Positions 20,060 through 28,998 of a stretch of DNA of 64,000 nt are shown here, one piece after another (within the stretch, counting starts at the first letter, position 1; each line of letters starts with the position of its first letter). Source of the stretch: Abyssibacter profundi (GTDB taxonomy: Bacteria > Pseudomonadota > Gammaproteobacteria > Nevskiales > OUC007); the NCBI RefSeq assembly GCF_003151135.1, contig NZ_QEQK01000005.1, positions 183,407-247,406 of the forward strand, read 5' to 3'. A program made the translations under genes and the position numbers. The notes beneath the pieces were generated by a model. That model had not been told where the DNA came from. It ran no database searches and saw only the letters and a program-made list of their open reading frames with translations.

Positions 20060-20899
20060 ATGAGCGACATGACTGACATCAGCATGCTGGAGCGCAAGCT
20101 CCAACGTGAGCGCGCCGCCCGCCAGCAAGCCGAAGCGCTGCTGGAGGCCAAGGCGCAGGAGCTGCAGGCACGGAACAAGGAGCTGCGGCGTTCCAACGAG
20201 GAACTGGAGCGGTTTGCCTACGCGGCCTCGCATGATCTGCGGGCACCGCTGCGGACCATCGCGGGCTTCTCGGACCTGATTCGCCGCAAGGAGATGGACG
20301 GTATGTCGGCTTCCGGGCGCGAATACCTGGACCTGATCCGGGAGGCGATCTCGCAGATGGACCGCCTGATCGATGACCTGCTGGAGTTCTCGCGGGCCAA
20401 CCGCGTGAAGATGGCGTTCTCGGCAGTCGACCTCAATGCCGTCGTCGCCGATGCCCGCGATGCGCTTCGGGCGCTGGTCCAGCAGCACCACGCCGTGATT
20501 CGGGTCGAGCCGCTGCCGGCGGTGGCCGGTCATGCCGGTCTGCTAACCCGGCTATTCCAGAATCTGATCAGCAATGCCTGCAAATTTTCGCAGCCTGACC
20601 AGCCGCCGGAGGTGCGTATCGAGGCGGCGGAAGACGCAGGGCGGGTGCGGATCGATGTGCGCGACAACGGTATCGGTATCGCGCCGCAGTATCAGGACGA
20701 GATTTTCCAGATGTTCGCCCGGCTGCACAGCCCGGATGAGTACCCCGGCACGGGGATCGGCCTGGCGCTTTGTGCGCGGATCGTCGAGCGCCATGGGGGC
20801 GCGATGGACGTGGTCTCTGCGGAAGGGGCTGGTGCCACCTTTCGAGTCTGGCTGCCCTCGGCTGAATCCGGCCCGGAGACGGTGAGCGGCAGGGCTTAG
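20060..20899 (+). CDS. Soluble sensor-less histidine kinase (second of two)
   Basis: A 279-residue kinase. Residues 1-50 form a charged predicted coiled coil. The H box FAYAASHDLRAPLRTIAGF has phospho-acceptor H58. The ATPase domain follows with NLISNACKF, DNGIGIAP and GTGIGLAL. The FAYAASHDLRAPL type is common in bacteriophytochrome-like and PAS kinases, but here the sensor part is missing. Starts at 20060 and 20069 are both possible. No response regulator is nearby. Confidence 0.9.
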   Translation: MSDMTDISMLERKLQRERAARQQAEALLEAKAQELQARNKELRRSNEELERFAYAASHDLRAPLRTIAGFSDLIRRKEMDGMSASGREYLDLIREAISQMDRLIDDLLEFSRANRVKMAFSAVDLNAVVADARDALRALVQQHHAVIRVEPLPAVAGHAGLLTRLFQNLISNACKFSQPDQPPEVRIEAAEDAGRVRIDVRDNGIGIAPQYQDEIFQMFARLHSPDEYPGTGIGLALCARIVERHGGAMDVVSAEGAGATFRVWLPSAESGPETVSGRA

Positions 20900-20924
20900 C
20901 GGGGCTGCGCTTAGGGCCGTGTGA

Positions 20925-20961
20925 CAAAAAAACCGGAACAGCCGCATGGGGCTGTTCCGGT
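20925..20961 (-). terminator. Intrinsic terminator of ppa
   Basis: ACCGGAACAGCC (20932-20943) pairs perfectly with GGCTGTTCCGGT (20950-20961) around a 6-base loop. On the minus strand it is followed by a run of T (A-run at 20925-20932), so it is a classic rho-independent terminator for ppa. It also faces the end of the kinase gene. Confidence 0.88.
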
Positions 20962-20983
20962 GGTCGAGGCGAAGCCGGGCTGC

Positions 20984-21517
20984 TTAGGCCTTCTTGTAGG
21001 CTTCGATCGATTTGGTGATTTCTGCCTTGGCCTTGGCGGCGCCTTCCCAGCCCGTCACCTTGACCCACTTGCCTTCTTCCAGGTCTTTGTAGCGCTCGAA
21101 GAAGTGCTGGATCTCGTTCTGCAGGCGCACCGGCACATCGTCCAGATCCTGCATGTCGGCGTAGTACTTGGTCGACACCTTGTCGGTCGGCACGGCCAGA
21201 ATCTTGGCATCCAGGCCAGACTCATCTTCGGTGCCCAGTACGGCCACCGGGCGGCACTTAATGGCGCAGCCGGGGACGATGGGGTGGGGCGTGAGCACCA
21301 GCACATCCACCGGGTCGCCGTCGTCGTAAAGCGTGCCCGGGACATAGCCGTAGTTCGCCGGATAGTGCATCGCCACGTTCATGAAACGGTCGACCATCAG
21401 CAGGCCGCTGTCCTTGTCCACCTCATATTTCACCGGTCCGGCGTTGGCGGCGATTTCGATCACGACAAAGATTTCGTCCGGGGCCTTGCTGCCCGGTCCC
21501 AAGCTGTCAAACGACAT
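20984..21517 (-). CDS. ppa: Inorganic pyrophosphatase
   Basis: Family I soluble pyrophosphatase of 177 residues, the usual bacterial length. The family segments FVVIEIAANAGPVKYEVDK, the Asp-rich signature DDGDPVDVLVL and the C-terminal FERYKDLEEGKWVKV are present. It hydrolyses PPi in the cytoplasm. It is directly downstream of a PPi-dependent phosphofructokinase gene in the same direction (30 bases apart), so both enzymes that draw on PPi may be made together. Confidence 0.97.
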   Translation of the reverse strand: MSFDSLGPGSKAPDEIFVVIEIAANAGPVKYEVDKDSGLLMVDRFMNVAMHYPANYGYVPGTLYDDGDPVDVLVLTPHPIVPGCAIKCRPVAVLGTEDESGLDAKILAVPTDKVSTKYYADMQDLDDVPVRLQNEIQHFFERYKDLEEGKWVKVTGWEGAAKAKAEITKSIEAYKKA

Positions 21518-21547
21518 GTGCTGCTTCCTGAGGGTTGATGAATGGGG

Positions 21548-22804
21548 TCAGCGCGGCGGCACCGCGGGGAGCCGTCGGGGCGCGCACTGGAGCCTAAGTT
21601 TGACATAGCGCGGCAGGCCGTTGGCGTAAGGGGGTGGCGCCTCGCCCTGGATGAGTGGCTGCAGGTAGCGTCGGCAGGCGTCGGTGATATGCCAGCCATC
21701 ATCACTGATGTAGGCCGCGGGCAGTGGCCTTTCGCGGTTGGCAATCGCATCCAACGGGCGCCGCCCGGTCTGCCACACATAGGGCTCGTCTGAGCGGCGC
21801 TCCAGGCTGATCATGATGTTGCTGGCGCCGTCCAGCGCCGCTTCTATGCCCGCCTCGCCCACCGCGTAGGCCTGCGCCTGGTCTGTGGCCGACACATGGT
21901 GCGCGGCCGACCGCATCAGATAGTCCGCAACCGCGACATGGGTCTTGAGCCCCAGCGCCTGCCGGATGTCTGCGGCGATGCGCTGGCCGACCCCACCGAG
22001 CTGGGGATGACCAAAGGCATCCCGGCTGGTGCTGGCGGCCATGAGCCGACCTTTCTGGTCGCGCAGACCTTCGGAGACCACGAGCACGCAGTAGCCGTAT
22101 GTTTGTTCGCAGTGGCGGATCGCGTCCATCAAGCGGTCCAGGCGCAGCGGCCGCTCCGGCATGAGCAGCAGATGCGGCGGCTGGCTGCGGTCATCGCCCG
22201 CCAGCGCCGCGGCAGCGGTGGTCCACCCGGCATTGCGACCCAGCACCTCTAACACGAACACCCGGGTGGAATTGCGCTGCATGGCGGCCAGGTCATAGCC
22301 GACCTCCTTCACCGCGGTCGCAACAAACTTGGCCGCCGAGCCAAATCCCGGGCAGCAGTCGGTCAGCGGCAGGTCATTATCAATGGTCTTGGGCAGATGG
22401 ATGGCCTGCAGGGGCAAGCCCCTGGCTTCGGCCACCCGCGCAATTCTCAGACAGGTGTCTGCGGAATCTCCGCCGCCGTTGTACAGACAGTAGCGAATGT
22501 CATGGGCGGCAAAGACATCCACAATCCGTTGGAGGTCGCGATCGCCTGCGTCGCCCTGGGGGATGCGGTACCGGCAGGAGCCGAACGCCGCACCGGGGCT
22601 TTGGCGAAGGGCGCCAAGGGCATCCGCGGTCAGCTGCCGGGTGTCGTACAAGGCTTCGTCCAGGGCGCCCAGAATGCCGTTGCGACCTGCGTAGACGGTG
22701 CCGATTTGGATCCGGTGCCGGGCTGCCGTCTCGATGACGCCGGCGGCGGTGGCGTTGATCACGGCGGTGACACCGCCGGATTGGGCATAGAAGGCGTTGG
22801 GCAT
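21548..22804 (-). CDS. pfp: Pyrophosphate-dependent 6-phosphofructokinase
   Basis: A 418-residue enzyme of the PfkA superfamily. The nucleotide/PPi loop reads NGGGDSADT; Asp in place of the second Gly of the ATP-type GGDGS is the PPi-dependent signature. The catalytic loop reads PKTIDNDLPLTD, with Lys as in PPi enzymes. It phosphorylates fructose 6-phosphate reversibly with PPi. Its neighbour ppa also consumes PPi. The start at 22804 gives MPNAFYAQSGGVTAV, matching the family N-terminus. Confidence 0.93.
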   Translation of the reverse strand: MPNAFYAQSGGVTAVINATAAGVIETAARHRIQIGTVYAGRNGILGALDEALYDTRQLTADALGALRQSPGAAFGSCRYRIPQGDAGDRDLQRIVDVFAAHDIRYCLYNGGGDSADTCLRIARVAEARGLPLQAIHLPKTIDNDLPLTDCCPGFGSAAKFVATAVKEVGYDLAAMQRNSTRVFVLEVLGRNAGWTTAAAALAGDDRSQPPHLLLMPERPLRLDRLMDAIRHCEQTYGYCVLVVSEGLRDQKGRLMAASTSRDAFGHPQLGGVGQRIAADIRQALGLKTHVAVADYLMRSAAHHVSATDQAQAYAVGEAGIEAALDGASNIMISLERRSDEPYVWQTGRRPLDAIANRERPLPAAYISDDGWHITDACRRYLQPLIQGEAPPPYANGLPRYVKLRLQCAPRRLPAVPPR

Positions 22805-23111
22805 GCCAGGTCTGGCTCAGAAGCGGAGGGGCTTTGCGCAGCATAGTCCAGCCGCAAGTTGCGGGGCGCGAGGCGGCGGATGCCAAGACCGGTCGGCAGG
22901 TCGTTGCACGGGCGTTGGACCCGCAATGTCTTGTTCCTGCAACACATTGGCCGGGATCGATTGCCGTCGATGGCCATGCCGGAGGGTCACGCCCGATTGA
23001 CGCCTCTCAAAAGCTCAGAGTACCGTTGCCATTCGCCGCCACCGCGCGGCCCGTTGGTGCGCGGCAGCAGAATCGCGCCCAAGAGTCTCATTCGACATTC
23101 GGATAACTACC
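22805..23111. other. Intergenic region between pfp and adk with a possible adk promoter
   Basis: This 307-base divergent gap has no gene or RNA that I recognise. A possible adk promoter is TTGACG at 22997-23002 with, 18 bases on, TACCGT at 23021-23026; the -10 is weak. No strong hairpin is visible. Confidence 0.35.
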
Positions 23112-23663
23112 ATGCGAATCGTATTGCTGGGCGCGCCCGGTTCGGGAAAGGGTACGCAGGCCGCGAAACTGCAGGAAAAGCACGGCGCACCACAGATCTC
23201 CACGGGAGACCTGCTGCGTGCTGCGGTGGCTGAGGGCACCGAGCTGGGTCTGAAGGCCAAGGCCGCTATGGAAGCTGGCGAGCTGGTCGCCGATGACATC
23301 GTGGTCGGCATGATCCGCGAGCGCCTGGAAGCACCGGGGAGTGACAGCGGCTTCATTCTCGATGGTTTCCCGCGCAGCCACGCACAGGCCGCGTCCCTGG
23401 ACGAAATGCTGACCAAGCTGGGCCGGCCGCTGGAAAAGGCGGTGCACCTGGTCGTGGATAACGAGGAAATCATGACCCGCTTGCTCGAGCGCAAGCGTGC
23501 GGACGACACCGAGGCGACGATCCGCCACCGGCTCGAAGTCTTCGAAAGCCAGACGCGCCCGGTCGTTAACTACTACGCGGCCCAGGGCAAGTTGGCCACC
23601 GTGACCGGCGTGGGTGAAATCGACGAGATTTTCGGTCGTATCGAGCAGGCTGTCGGGGTTTAA
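23112..23663 (+). CDS. adk: Adenylate kinase, short (LID-less) form
   Basis: Converts AMP and ATP to two ADP. It has 183 residues, against about 214 for E. coli Adk. The P-loop GAPGSGKGT (7-15), the AMP-site STGDLLRAAV and GFPRSHAQA are present, but after RLLERKR the sequence runs straight to DDTEATIRHRL with no LID insert and no zinc-finger Cys. This short form is known in some Xanthomonas-like bacteria. A hairpin terminator follows at 23695. Confidence 0.95.
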   Translation: MRIVLLGAPGSGKGTQAAKLQEKHGAPQISTGDLLRAAVAEGTELGLKAKAAMEAGELVADDIVVGMIRERLEAPGSDSGFILDGFPRSHAQAASLDEMLTKLGRPLEKAVHLVVDNEEIMTRLLERKRADDTEATIRHRLEVFESQTRPVVNYYAAQGKLATVTGVGEIDEIFGRIEQAVGV

Positions 23664-23694
23664 GCCCAACGCAGTCAGCGCCCAAACCGACGCG

Positions 23695-23720
23695 ACAACG
23701 CCCGCGACTGCGGGCGTTGT
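23695..23720. terminator. Hairpin terminator between adk and rnd
   Basis: ACAACGCCCGC (23695-23705) pairs perfectly with GCGGGCGTTGT (23710-23720) around a GACT loop. It lies between the convergent adk and rnd ends. The T-tract is weak on both strands. Confidence 0.7.
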
Positions 23721-23743
23721 GCTGTCTGGTCTTCGCTAGGGCA

Positions 23744-24910
23744 TCAAGCCGTGTCGTCGGGGTGACTGGGGTTGCCGAGCCGGGGTTGGCCTGGACCGCC
23801 GCTGACCGTGAGCTGGCTGTCGCCATCCAGAAAGGCCTTTAAAGCCCGGCCGGCGACTTTCGCCCGCCAGCCCTGCAGCAACGCACTGCCGCGATCGCCG
23901 GCTGCCAGCTTGATGAGATCGTTGCGGCCGGCAATGGCGCTCGCTGTCATGCCGTGGGCCAGGGCCTGCAGGCGGAGTAGCGCCATGAGCGCATCGACGA
24001 CAGGTTCGGATTCCGCCGGCAGCGGTCGCTCATCTTTTTCGTTGAGCTCCGGCCAGTGCTGGTCGGCTGCGACCGCCGCCAACATATCGGCTCCATCGCG
24101 TTGGATGGCTTTGTCCTCCAGGCCACGAATGCGCCTGAGTTCGTCGGCCGTCTTGGGCTTGCGCCGGGCCATGTCGAGAATCACATCATCCTTGAGCACC
24201 CATTTGCGCGGCAGATTGCGGGCCAGTGCTTTGGTTTCTCGCCAGGCGGCCACACGGGCTGCCAGCTGACGCTGATTGGGACGCAGCTTGCGCAGACCCT
24301 TGAGCTTGCGCCAGGCGCCTTCGGGCTCCACCGTCCAGCGGCTGGGTTCAACAAGCTGCGCGAAATCCTCGTCCAGCCAGTCCGAGCGACCCAGGCGGTC
24401 GAGTTCGGCGCGAAGCTTGGCGTAGGCGCCCTCCAGCCAGATGACATCGGCCGCGGCATATTCCAGGGCTTCGCGCTCGATGGGGCGCTGCTTCCAGTTC
24501 AGGCGGGAGAAGGCCTTGGGTAACTGGTGGCCCATGGTGCGCTCGATCAGGGCGCCGTAGCCGATCTGGTCTCCATAGCCCAGCAGGCTGGCGGCCAGCT
24601 GGGTGTCGAATACGGGGGCGGGCACCATGCCGAGGCTGTGATGCAAGACCTCCATGTCCTGTCCGGCGGCATGGAACACCTTCACCTGGTCTGGATTGCC
24701 CAGCAGTTTGCAGAGGCCCTCGCGGGCGTCGAAGGCCAGCGGGTCGATAACCGCGCACTGCTGATCTGCGCAGACCTGGACCAGCGCCAGTTCGGGCCAG
24801 TAGGTGCGTTCGCGCATGAATTCGGTGTCCACGCAAAGCGATTCGGCCTCGTGAACACGGGCCGTGTATGCGGCCAGGGCCTCCGCGTCGGAGATCTCGA
24901 TAAAGTCCAT
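23744..24910 (-). CDS. rnd: Ribonuclease D
   Basis: 3'-5' exoribonuclease that trims tRNA precursors. It has 388 residues. The DEDDy exonuclease domain (about 1-190) has VDTEFMRE, FHAAGQDMEVLH, FDTQLAA and YAAADVIWL; one HRDC domain follows at about 210-290, then a second, weaker HRDC-like region. E. coli RNase D has 375 residues with the same layout. The C-terminal tail is rich in Gly and Pro. Confidence 0.95.
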   Translation of the reverse strand: MDFIEISDAEALAAYTARVHEAESLCVDTEFMRERTYWPELALVQVCADQQCAVIDPLAFDAREGLCKLLGNPDQVKVFHAAGQDMEVLHHSLGMVPAPVFDTQLAASLLGYGDQIGYGALIERTMGHQLPKAFSRLNWKQRPIEREALEYAAADVIWLEGAYAKLRAELDRLGRSDWLDEDFAQLVEPSRWTVEPEGAWRKLKGLRKLRPNQRQLAARVAAWRETKALARNLPRKWVLKDDVILDMARRKPKTADELRRIRGLEDKAIQRDGADMLAAVAADQHWPELNEKDERPLPAESEPVVDALMALLRLQALAHGMTASAIAGRNDLIKLAAGDRGSALLQGWRAKVAGRALKAFLDGDSQLTVSGGPGQPRLGNPSHPDDTA

Positions 24911-24980
24911 TCAATGTGCCGTGACGACAGGGAGTCGATAGACTATAGGTTCTCGCCCGCAGGGGTGCCTGTCTCGCACG

Positions 24981-25514
24981 ATGTCACAATTTCTACCAAG
25001 CCTCGGCCGTGTCCTGCTGCTGCAGAACGGACCGCAGGATCTGCCTTACTCCACGTCCTTGCTTGCCGGCAGTATCGCCGCAGGCGTCGTGGCCAATATT
25101 CTTTCGCTGGGCGTCGGCACATCGACCCTGGTCGCCATTCCGCAAACCTTGCTTGCGACCCTGATCTCGGCGGGCTTTGTCGTCGGCTTGCTGCAGATCC
25201 GTGAACGTACGCCCCGTGCGGTCCAGACGCTGACAGCCTTGTTTGCGACCCAGGCCGTACTGGGGGTTCTGGCGTTGTTTCCCCTGAGTGCGCTGGCGCC
25301 AGTGTTTCAGCAATTGGCTGAGAACCCGGATGCGGCGGCCACGATCCAGGCCCCGTCAGCAGCGGTGGGAGCGTGGCTCGCGCTGGGCTTGTGGAGTGTG
25401 CTGGTCACCGGTCATATCTTCCGGCATGCGCTGGATGTGCACTTGATTGCCGGCATGGGGCTGGCATTGCTGCAGGGCATGCTGATCTGGCTGGTCCTGC
25501 TGCCGTTTGCCTGA
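24981..25514 (+). CDS. Hypothetical membrane protein
   Basis: A 177-residue protein with about four or five hydrophobic helices (roughly 28-48, 55-75, 85-105, 130-150, 155-175). A short polar N-terminus contains LLLQNGPQDLPYST, a pattern also seen in small Yip1-like bacterial membrane proteins, but I cannot assign it firmly. It starts 70 bases from the divergent rnd gene and ends 9 bases before mpl, so it is likely transcribed with mpl and pmbA. Confidence 0.7.
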   Translation: MSQFLPSLGRVLLLQNGPQDLPYSTSLLAGSIAAGVVANILSLGVGTSTLVAIPQTLLATLISAGFVVGLLQIRERTPRAVQTLTALFATQAVLGVLALFPLSALAPVFQQLAENPDAAATIQAPSAAVGAWLALGLWSVLVTGHIFRHALDVHLIAGMGLALLQGMLIWLVLLPFA

Positions 25515-25523
25515 GTCTTCACC

Positions 25524-26888
25524 TTGGCCCATGTCCACATCCTCGGTGTTTGCGGCACCTTCATGGCGGGTATCGCGCTCATTGCGCGCGAGGCCGGCCA
25601 TCGTGTGACGGGGTCGGATGCCAATGTGTATCCGCCCATGAGTACATTGCTGGCCGAACAGGGCATCACCATTTCACCGGGTGATGATCTGGCACAGCTC
25701 GATCCGGCGCCGGACATCGTCGTCATCGGCAATGCGCTGTCGCGTGGTCACCCAGTGGTGGAAGCCGTGCTGGACCGGGGGTTGCGCTACACCTCAGGGC
25801 CGCAGTGGCTGTCTGAGGCCATCCTGCAATCACGTTGGGTGTTGGCGGTGGCCGGCACCCATGGCAAGACCACGACCAGCTCGATTCTGGCCTGGATGCT
25901 GGAATGTGCCGGCATGCAGCCGGGGTTTCTGATCGGCGGAGTGCCCGGTAATTTTCCGGTTTCGGCCCGGCTGGGTGGCAGCGATTTTTTCGTCATCGAG
26001 GCCGATGAGTACGACACCGCGTTCTTCGACAAGCGGTCGAAGTTCGTGCATTACCGGCCCCGGACGGTCGTGCTCAACAACCTCGAGTTCGACCATGCGG
26101 ACATCTTTGATGACCTGGGGGCGATCGAGCGTCAGTTCCACCATCTGGTGCGCACGGTACCGGGCAGTGGCGCGGTGATTCGCCCGGCCCAGGACGAGGC
26201 CTTGCAACGTGTGATCGACCGTGGCTGCTGGAGTCAGGACATTCACCTGGGCACCGACTGCGGCTGGCAGATTAAAGCCAAGACCGCCGATTGGTCGTCC
26301 TTTGAACTGGTGGACCCCGACGGTCGCTCTGCGCAGGTCCAGTGGTCCATGTTGGGTGCCCACAATGCCCGCAACGCCATGGCGGCAGCCGCTGCGGCCC
26401 GGCATGTGGGCGTCCCGGTGGCACAGGCCGCCGCGTCGCTCGGTCGCTTTGAAGGGGTGCGCCGGCGGCTGGAGACGCGGGGCCGGATCGGTCAGGTTAC
26501 GGTTTACGACGACTTCGCCCACCACCCCACGGCTATCGTCGAAACGCTGCGTGCCCTGCGTGCGCGCGTGGGTGACGAACGGATCGTGGCCATTCTGGAG
26601 CCGCGGTCCAACACGATGAAGCAGGGCCATCATCGGGAGGCGCTGGCCGCCAGTCTAAGCGGCGCTGATGCGGTTCACGTGCTGACGCCTGCGCAGCTGG
26701 GCTGGAGCCTGTCCGACGTGCTGGCCCCGTTGGGTGAGCGCTTGCGTGTGCATCCCACGGTCTCCGACATTGTGGATACGGTGATGGACGAGTTGAACCC
26801 CGAACAACCACAGCACCTGCTGGTGATGTCCAATGGTGGCTTCGGCGGCATCCACGAGCACCTGTTGCAACGCCTGGAGGGCGCATGA
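25524..26888 (+). CDS. mpl: UDP-MurNAc:L-Ala-gamma-D-Glu-meso-DAP ligase (murein recycling)
   Basis: Recycling ligase that joins the tripeptide L-Ala-gamma-D-Glu-meso-DAP to UDP-MurNAc. It has 454 residues. The N-terminal HILGVCGTFMAGIA matches Mpl, the ATP loop is AGTHGKTTT near residue 110, and EADEYDTAFFDKRSKF and LEFDHADIF follow. The only start that fits is a TTG at 25524; the nearby ATG at 25531 is out of frame. Its stop overlaps the pmbA start in an ATGA, so the two are coupled. Confidence 0.94.
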   Translation: MAHVHILGVCGTFMAGIALIAREAGHRVTGSDANVYPPMSTLLAEQGITISPGDDLAQLDPAPDIVVIGNALSRGHPVVEAVLDRGLRYTSGPQWLSEAILQSRWVLAVAGTHGKTTTSSILAWMLECAGMQPGFLIGGVPGNFPVSARLGGSDFFVIEADEYDTAFFDKRSKFVHYRPRTVVLNNLEFDHADIFDDLGAIERQFHHLVRTVPGSGAVIRPAQDEALQRVIDRGCWSQDIHLGTDCGWQIKAKTADWSSFELVDPDGRSAQVQWSMLGAHNARNAMAAAAAARHVGVPVAQAAASLGRFEGVRRRLETRGRIGQVTVYDDFAHHPTAIVETLRALRARVGDERIVAILEPRSNTMKQGHHREALAASLSGADAVHVLTPAQLGWSLSDVLAPLGERLRVHPTVSDIVDTVMDELNPEQPQHLLVMSNGGFGGIHEHLLQRLEGA

Positions 26889-28246
26889 CGAGTTCACCGA
26901 CGCAGACCATCGATCAAACCCTGCCGACACCGGATTCGCTGGCGGCCAGCCTGGGCCGTTTGCTGGAGCAGGCCACGCAGTCCGGTGCGACCAGCGCCGC
27001 GGCGACCATGTCGATCAGCATTGGCCTCACGGTCACCGTGCGCGGCGGCGACGTGGAGTCTGTGGAGTTTCAGCGCGACCGGGATCTCAGCCTGACCGCG
27101 TATCGCGGCCAGCGCAGCGGCTCGGCCAGTTCCGCAGACTGGTCGGAAGATTCGCTGGGTGAGGTGGTTGAGCGAGCGCTGGCGATTTCGCAGCACACCG
27201 GAGAGGACCCTTACGCCGGCCTGCCGGATGCGGCGCGCCAGGCGACGGATTTTCCTGATCTGGACCTGCATCATCCCTGGTCCTTGTCGGTGGCCGATGC
27301 CATCGATTTGGCACTGGCCTGCGAGGCTGCGGGCTTGGCCGCCGATGACCGGATTCATCAATCCGAGGGTGCGACGGTCAGTACCCATGCGGGCCTGACG
27401 CTGCTGGCCAACACGCAGGGGTTCATCGGACACCGGCTGGGTACCTCCCACAGCCTGTCGTGCTCGGTGCTGGCGCGCGACGGCGACGACATGCAGCGCG
27501 ACTACTGGTACAGCAGCTCGCGTCGCCACGAGGATTTGGAGGCGGCCGAGGCCGTGGGCCGGCGTGCCGGGGAGCGCGCCGCGGCGCGCTTGGGAGCCCG
27601 ATCCATCCAGACCCAGGCCATGCCGGTGCTCTTTGTGCCAGAGCTGGCCCGGGGACTCATCGGTCATTTCCTGGGCGCGATTTCAGGCGGCAATCTCTAC
27701 CGCCGGGCCTCGTTCTTGCTGGATTCCGCCGGGCAGCAGGTGTTTGCGCCCGGCATCCGGATCACCCAGCAGCCATTCTTGTCGCGGGCGGCCGGCAGTC
27801 GCAGTTTCGACAGCGAAGGTGTGGCGATGACGGACCGCACGCTCATCGACGCCGATGGCGTGTTGCAGGGCTACTTGCTTGGGAGTTATTCGGCGCGTCG
27901 ACTGGGTCTGGAGACCACCGGTAATGCCGGCGGCCCGGCCAATGTCGTGGTCGAGCCGGGGGCGCTGGATTTCGCCGGATTGCTGGCCGAGATGGGCGAC
28001 GGACTGCTGGTGACCGAGCTGATGGGCCAGGGCCTCAATATGGTCACGGGTGATTATTCACGCGGCGCCTCGGGTTTCATGGTCCGCAATGGCGTCATCT
28101 GTGAGCCTGTCGACGAAATCACCATCGCGGGCAACCTGTCCGACGTGTTCAAGCAGATCCGGGCCGTGGGCCGCGATGTGGATATTCGGGGCAACTGCCG
28201 TTGCGGCTCGCTACTCATCGATGGCATGACGGTGGCCGGGCAATAG
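26885..28246 (+). CDS. pmbA: Metalloprotease-like protein PmbA/TldE
   Basis: TldD/TldE family protein of 453 residues. TldE (PmbA) partners with the zinc protease TldD to process peptides such as microcin B17 or CcdA, and lacks the zinc motif itself; here no HExxxH is visible, as expected. Typical stretches are GHFLGAISGGNLYRRASFL, the GLETTGNAGGPANV segment and the C-terminal NLSDVF and RGNCRCGSLLIDGM. It starts inside the mpl stop codon. No tldD is in the window. Confidence 0.93.
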   Translation: MTSSPTQTIDQTLPTPDSLAASLGRLLEQATQSGATSAAATMSISIGLTVTVRGGDVESVEFQRDRDLSLTAYRGQRSGSASSADWSEDSLGEVVERALAISQHTGEDPYAGLPDAARQATDFPDLDLHHPWSLSVADAIDLALACEAAGLAADDRIHQSEGATVSTHAGLTLLANTQGFIGHRLGTSHSLSCSVLARDGDDMQRDYWYSSSRRHEDLEAAEAVGRRAGERAAARLGARSIQTQAMPVLFVPELARGLIGHFLGAISGGNLYRRASFLLDSAGQQVFAPGIRITQQPFLSRAAGSRSFDSEGVAMTDRTLIDADGVLQGYLLGSYSARRLGLETTGNAGGPANVVVEPGALDFAGLLAEMGDGLLVTELMGQGLNMVTGDYSRGASGFMVRNGVICEPVDEITIAGNLSDVFKQIRAVGRDVDIRGNCRCGSLLIDGMTVAGQ

Positions 28247-28284
28247 CATTCACCGCCCGTGCCTCCCACGCCCTGCGTGCGGGG

Positions 28285-28905
28285 CTATCCCGGTTGTGTC
28301 GGCTGGACCGTCCCGAGACCCTGCGCATCAGCCAATGACACGGTGCTGCGTCCCGGGCGTGTTCGTATGCCGCGCTGAAAGAACAGGTTGTTGGGTAGCC
28401 GCAGGGTGAGTTCTTCGGTGGTCTCGTCCTCGCGCTTAACCGTCTCGCGCAGCGTCACAAACAGCAGATTCAGGTCCACGACTCGGCCGGCCAGCTTGAA
28501 GCCGTTTGCCGGGTCCACCAATTCGATTTCGTCGCCGACGCGAAACGGCGCGTAGATCAGCAGGAGCATGGAGCAAAGGGCATTGGATAACACGCTCCAG
28601 ACCGCGACAAAGCCGACCGCAATCATGACCAGCACCGCCGACACCGCGGCCCAGACGGTGCCCGTGGAGACGCCGAACTGCTCCAGCAGAAACAACGCCG
28701 TGAGCAGCAGAACCAGCACCCGGGAAACGCCACGGAATAGGATTTCTCCTCGGCCCGTCAGCAGCTTGCGATCGATTAGTCGTCGCGTCACCCGGCGCAA
28801 TAGACGGATCGCCACAATGGCCAGGGCGAGTACGATGAGCACGCGCAAGATGAGCCAGAATTCGGCAGGGGCATTTCGCAGAGGCTCGAGCAGGGACCAG
28901 TCCAT
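28285..28905 (-). CDS. Small mechanosensitive ion channel (MscS family)
   Basis: A 206-residue membrane protein. About three hydrophobic helices (16-35, 60-80, 85-120) lead into the MscS beta domain with YAPFRVGDEIELVD and VDLNLLFVTLRE; the last part has PNNLFFQRGI, the family IPN-like segment. It is shorter than E. coli MscS (286), lacking most of the C-terminal vestibule. It converges with pmbA and is divergent from msrB. Confidence 0.88.
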   Translation of the reverse strand: MDWSLLEPLRNAPAEFWLILRVLIVLALAIVAIRLLRRVTRRLIDRKLLTGRGEILFRGVSRVLVLLLTALFLLEQFGVSTGTVWAAVSAVLVMIAVGFVAVWSVLSNALCSMLLLIYAPFRVGDEIELVDPANGFKLAGRVVDLNLLFVTLRETVKREDETTEELTLRLPNNLFFQRGIRTRPGRSTVSLADAQGLGTVQPTQPG

Positions 28906-28998
28906 GGGTGTGTGTCACATCAAAGGTGGGCAAATGAGAATTGTGCGGCCGAACGCCGGTCAGATGAAACAGGACGCCCGAACATTGTTGGAACAGGC

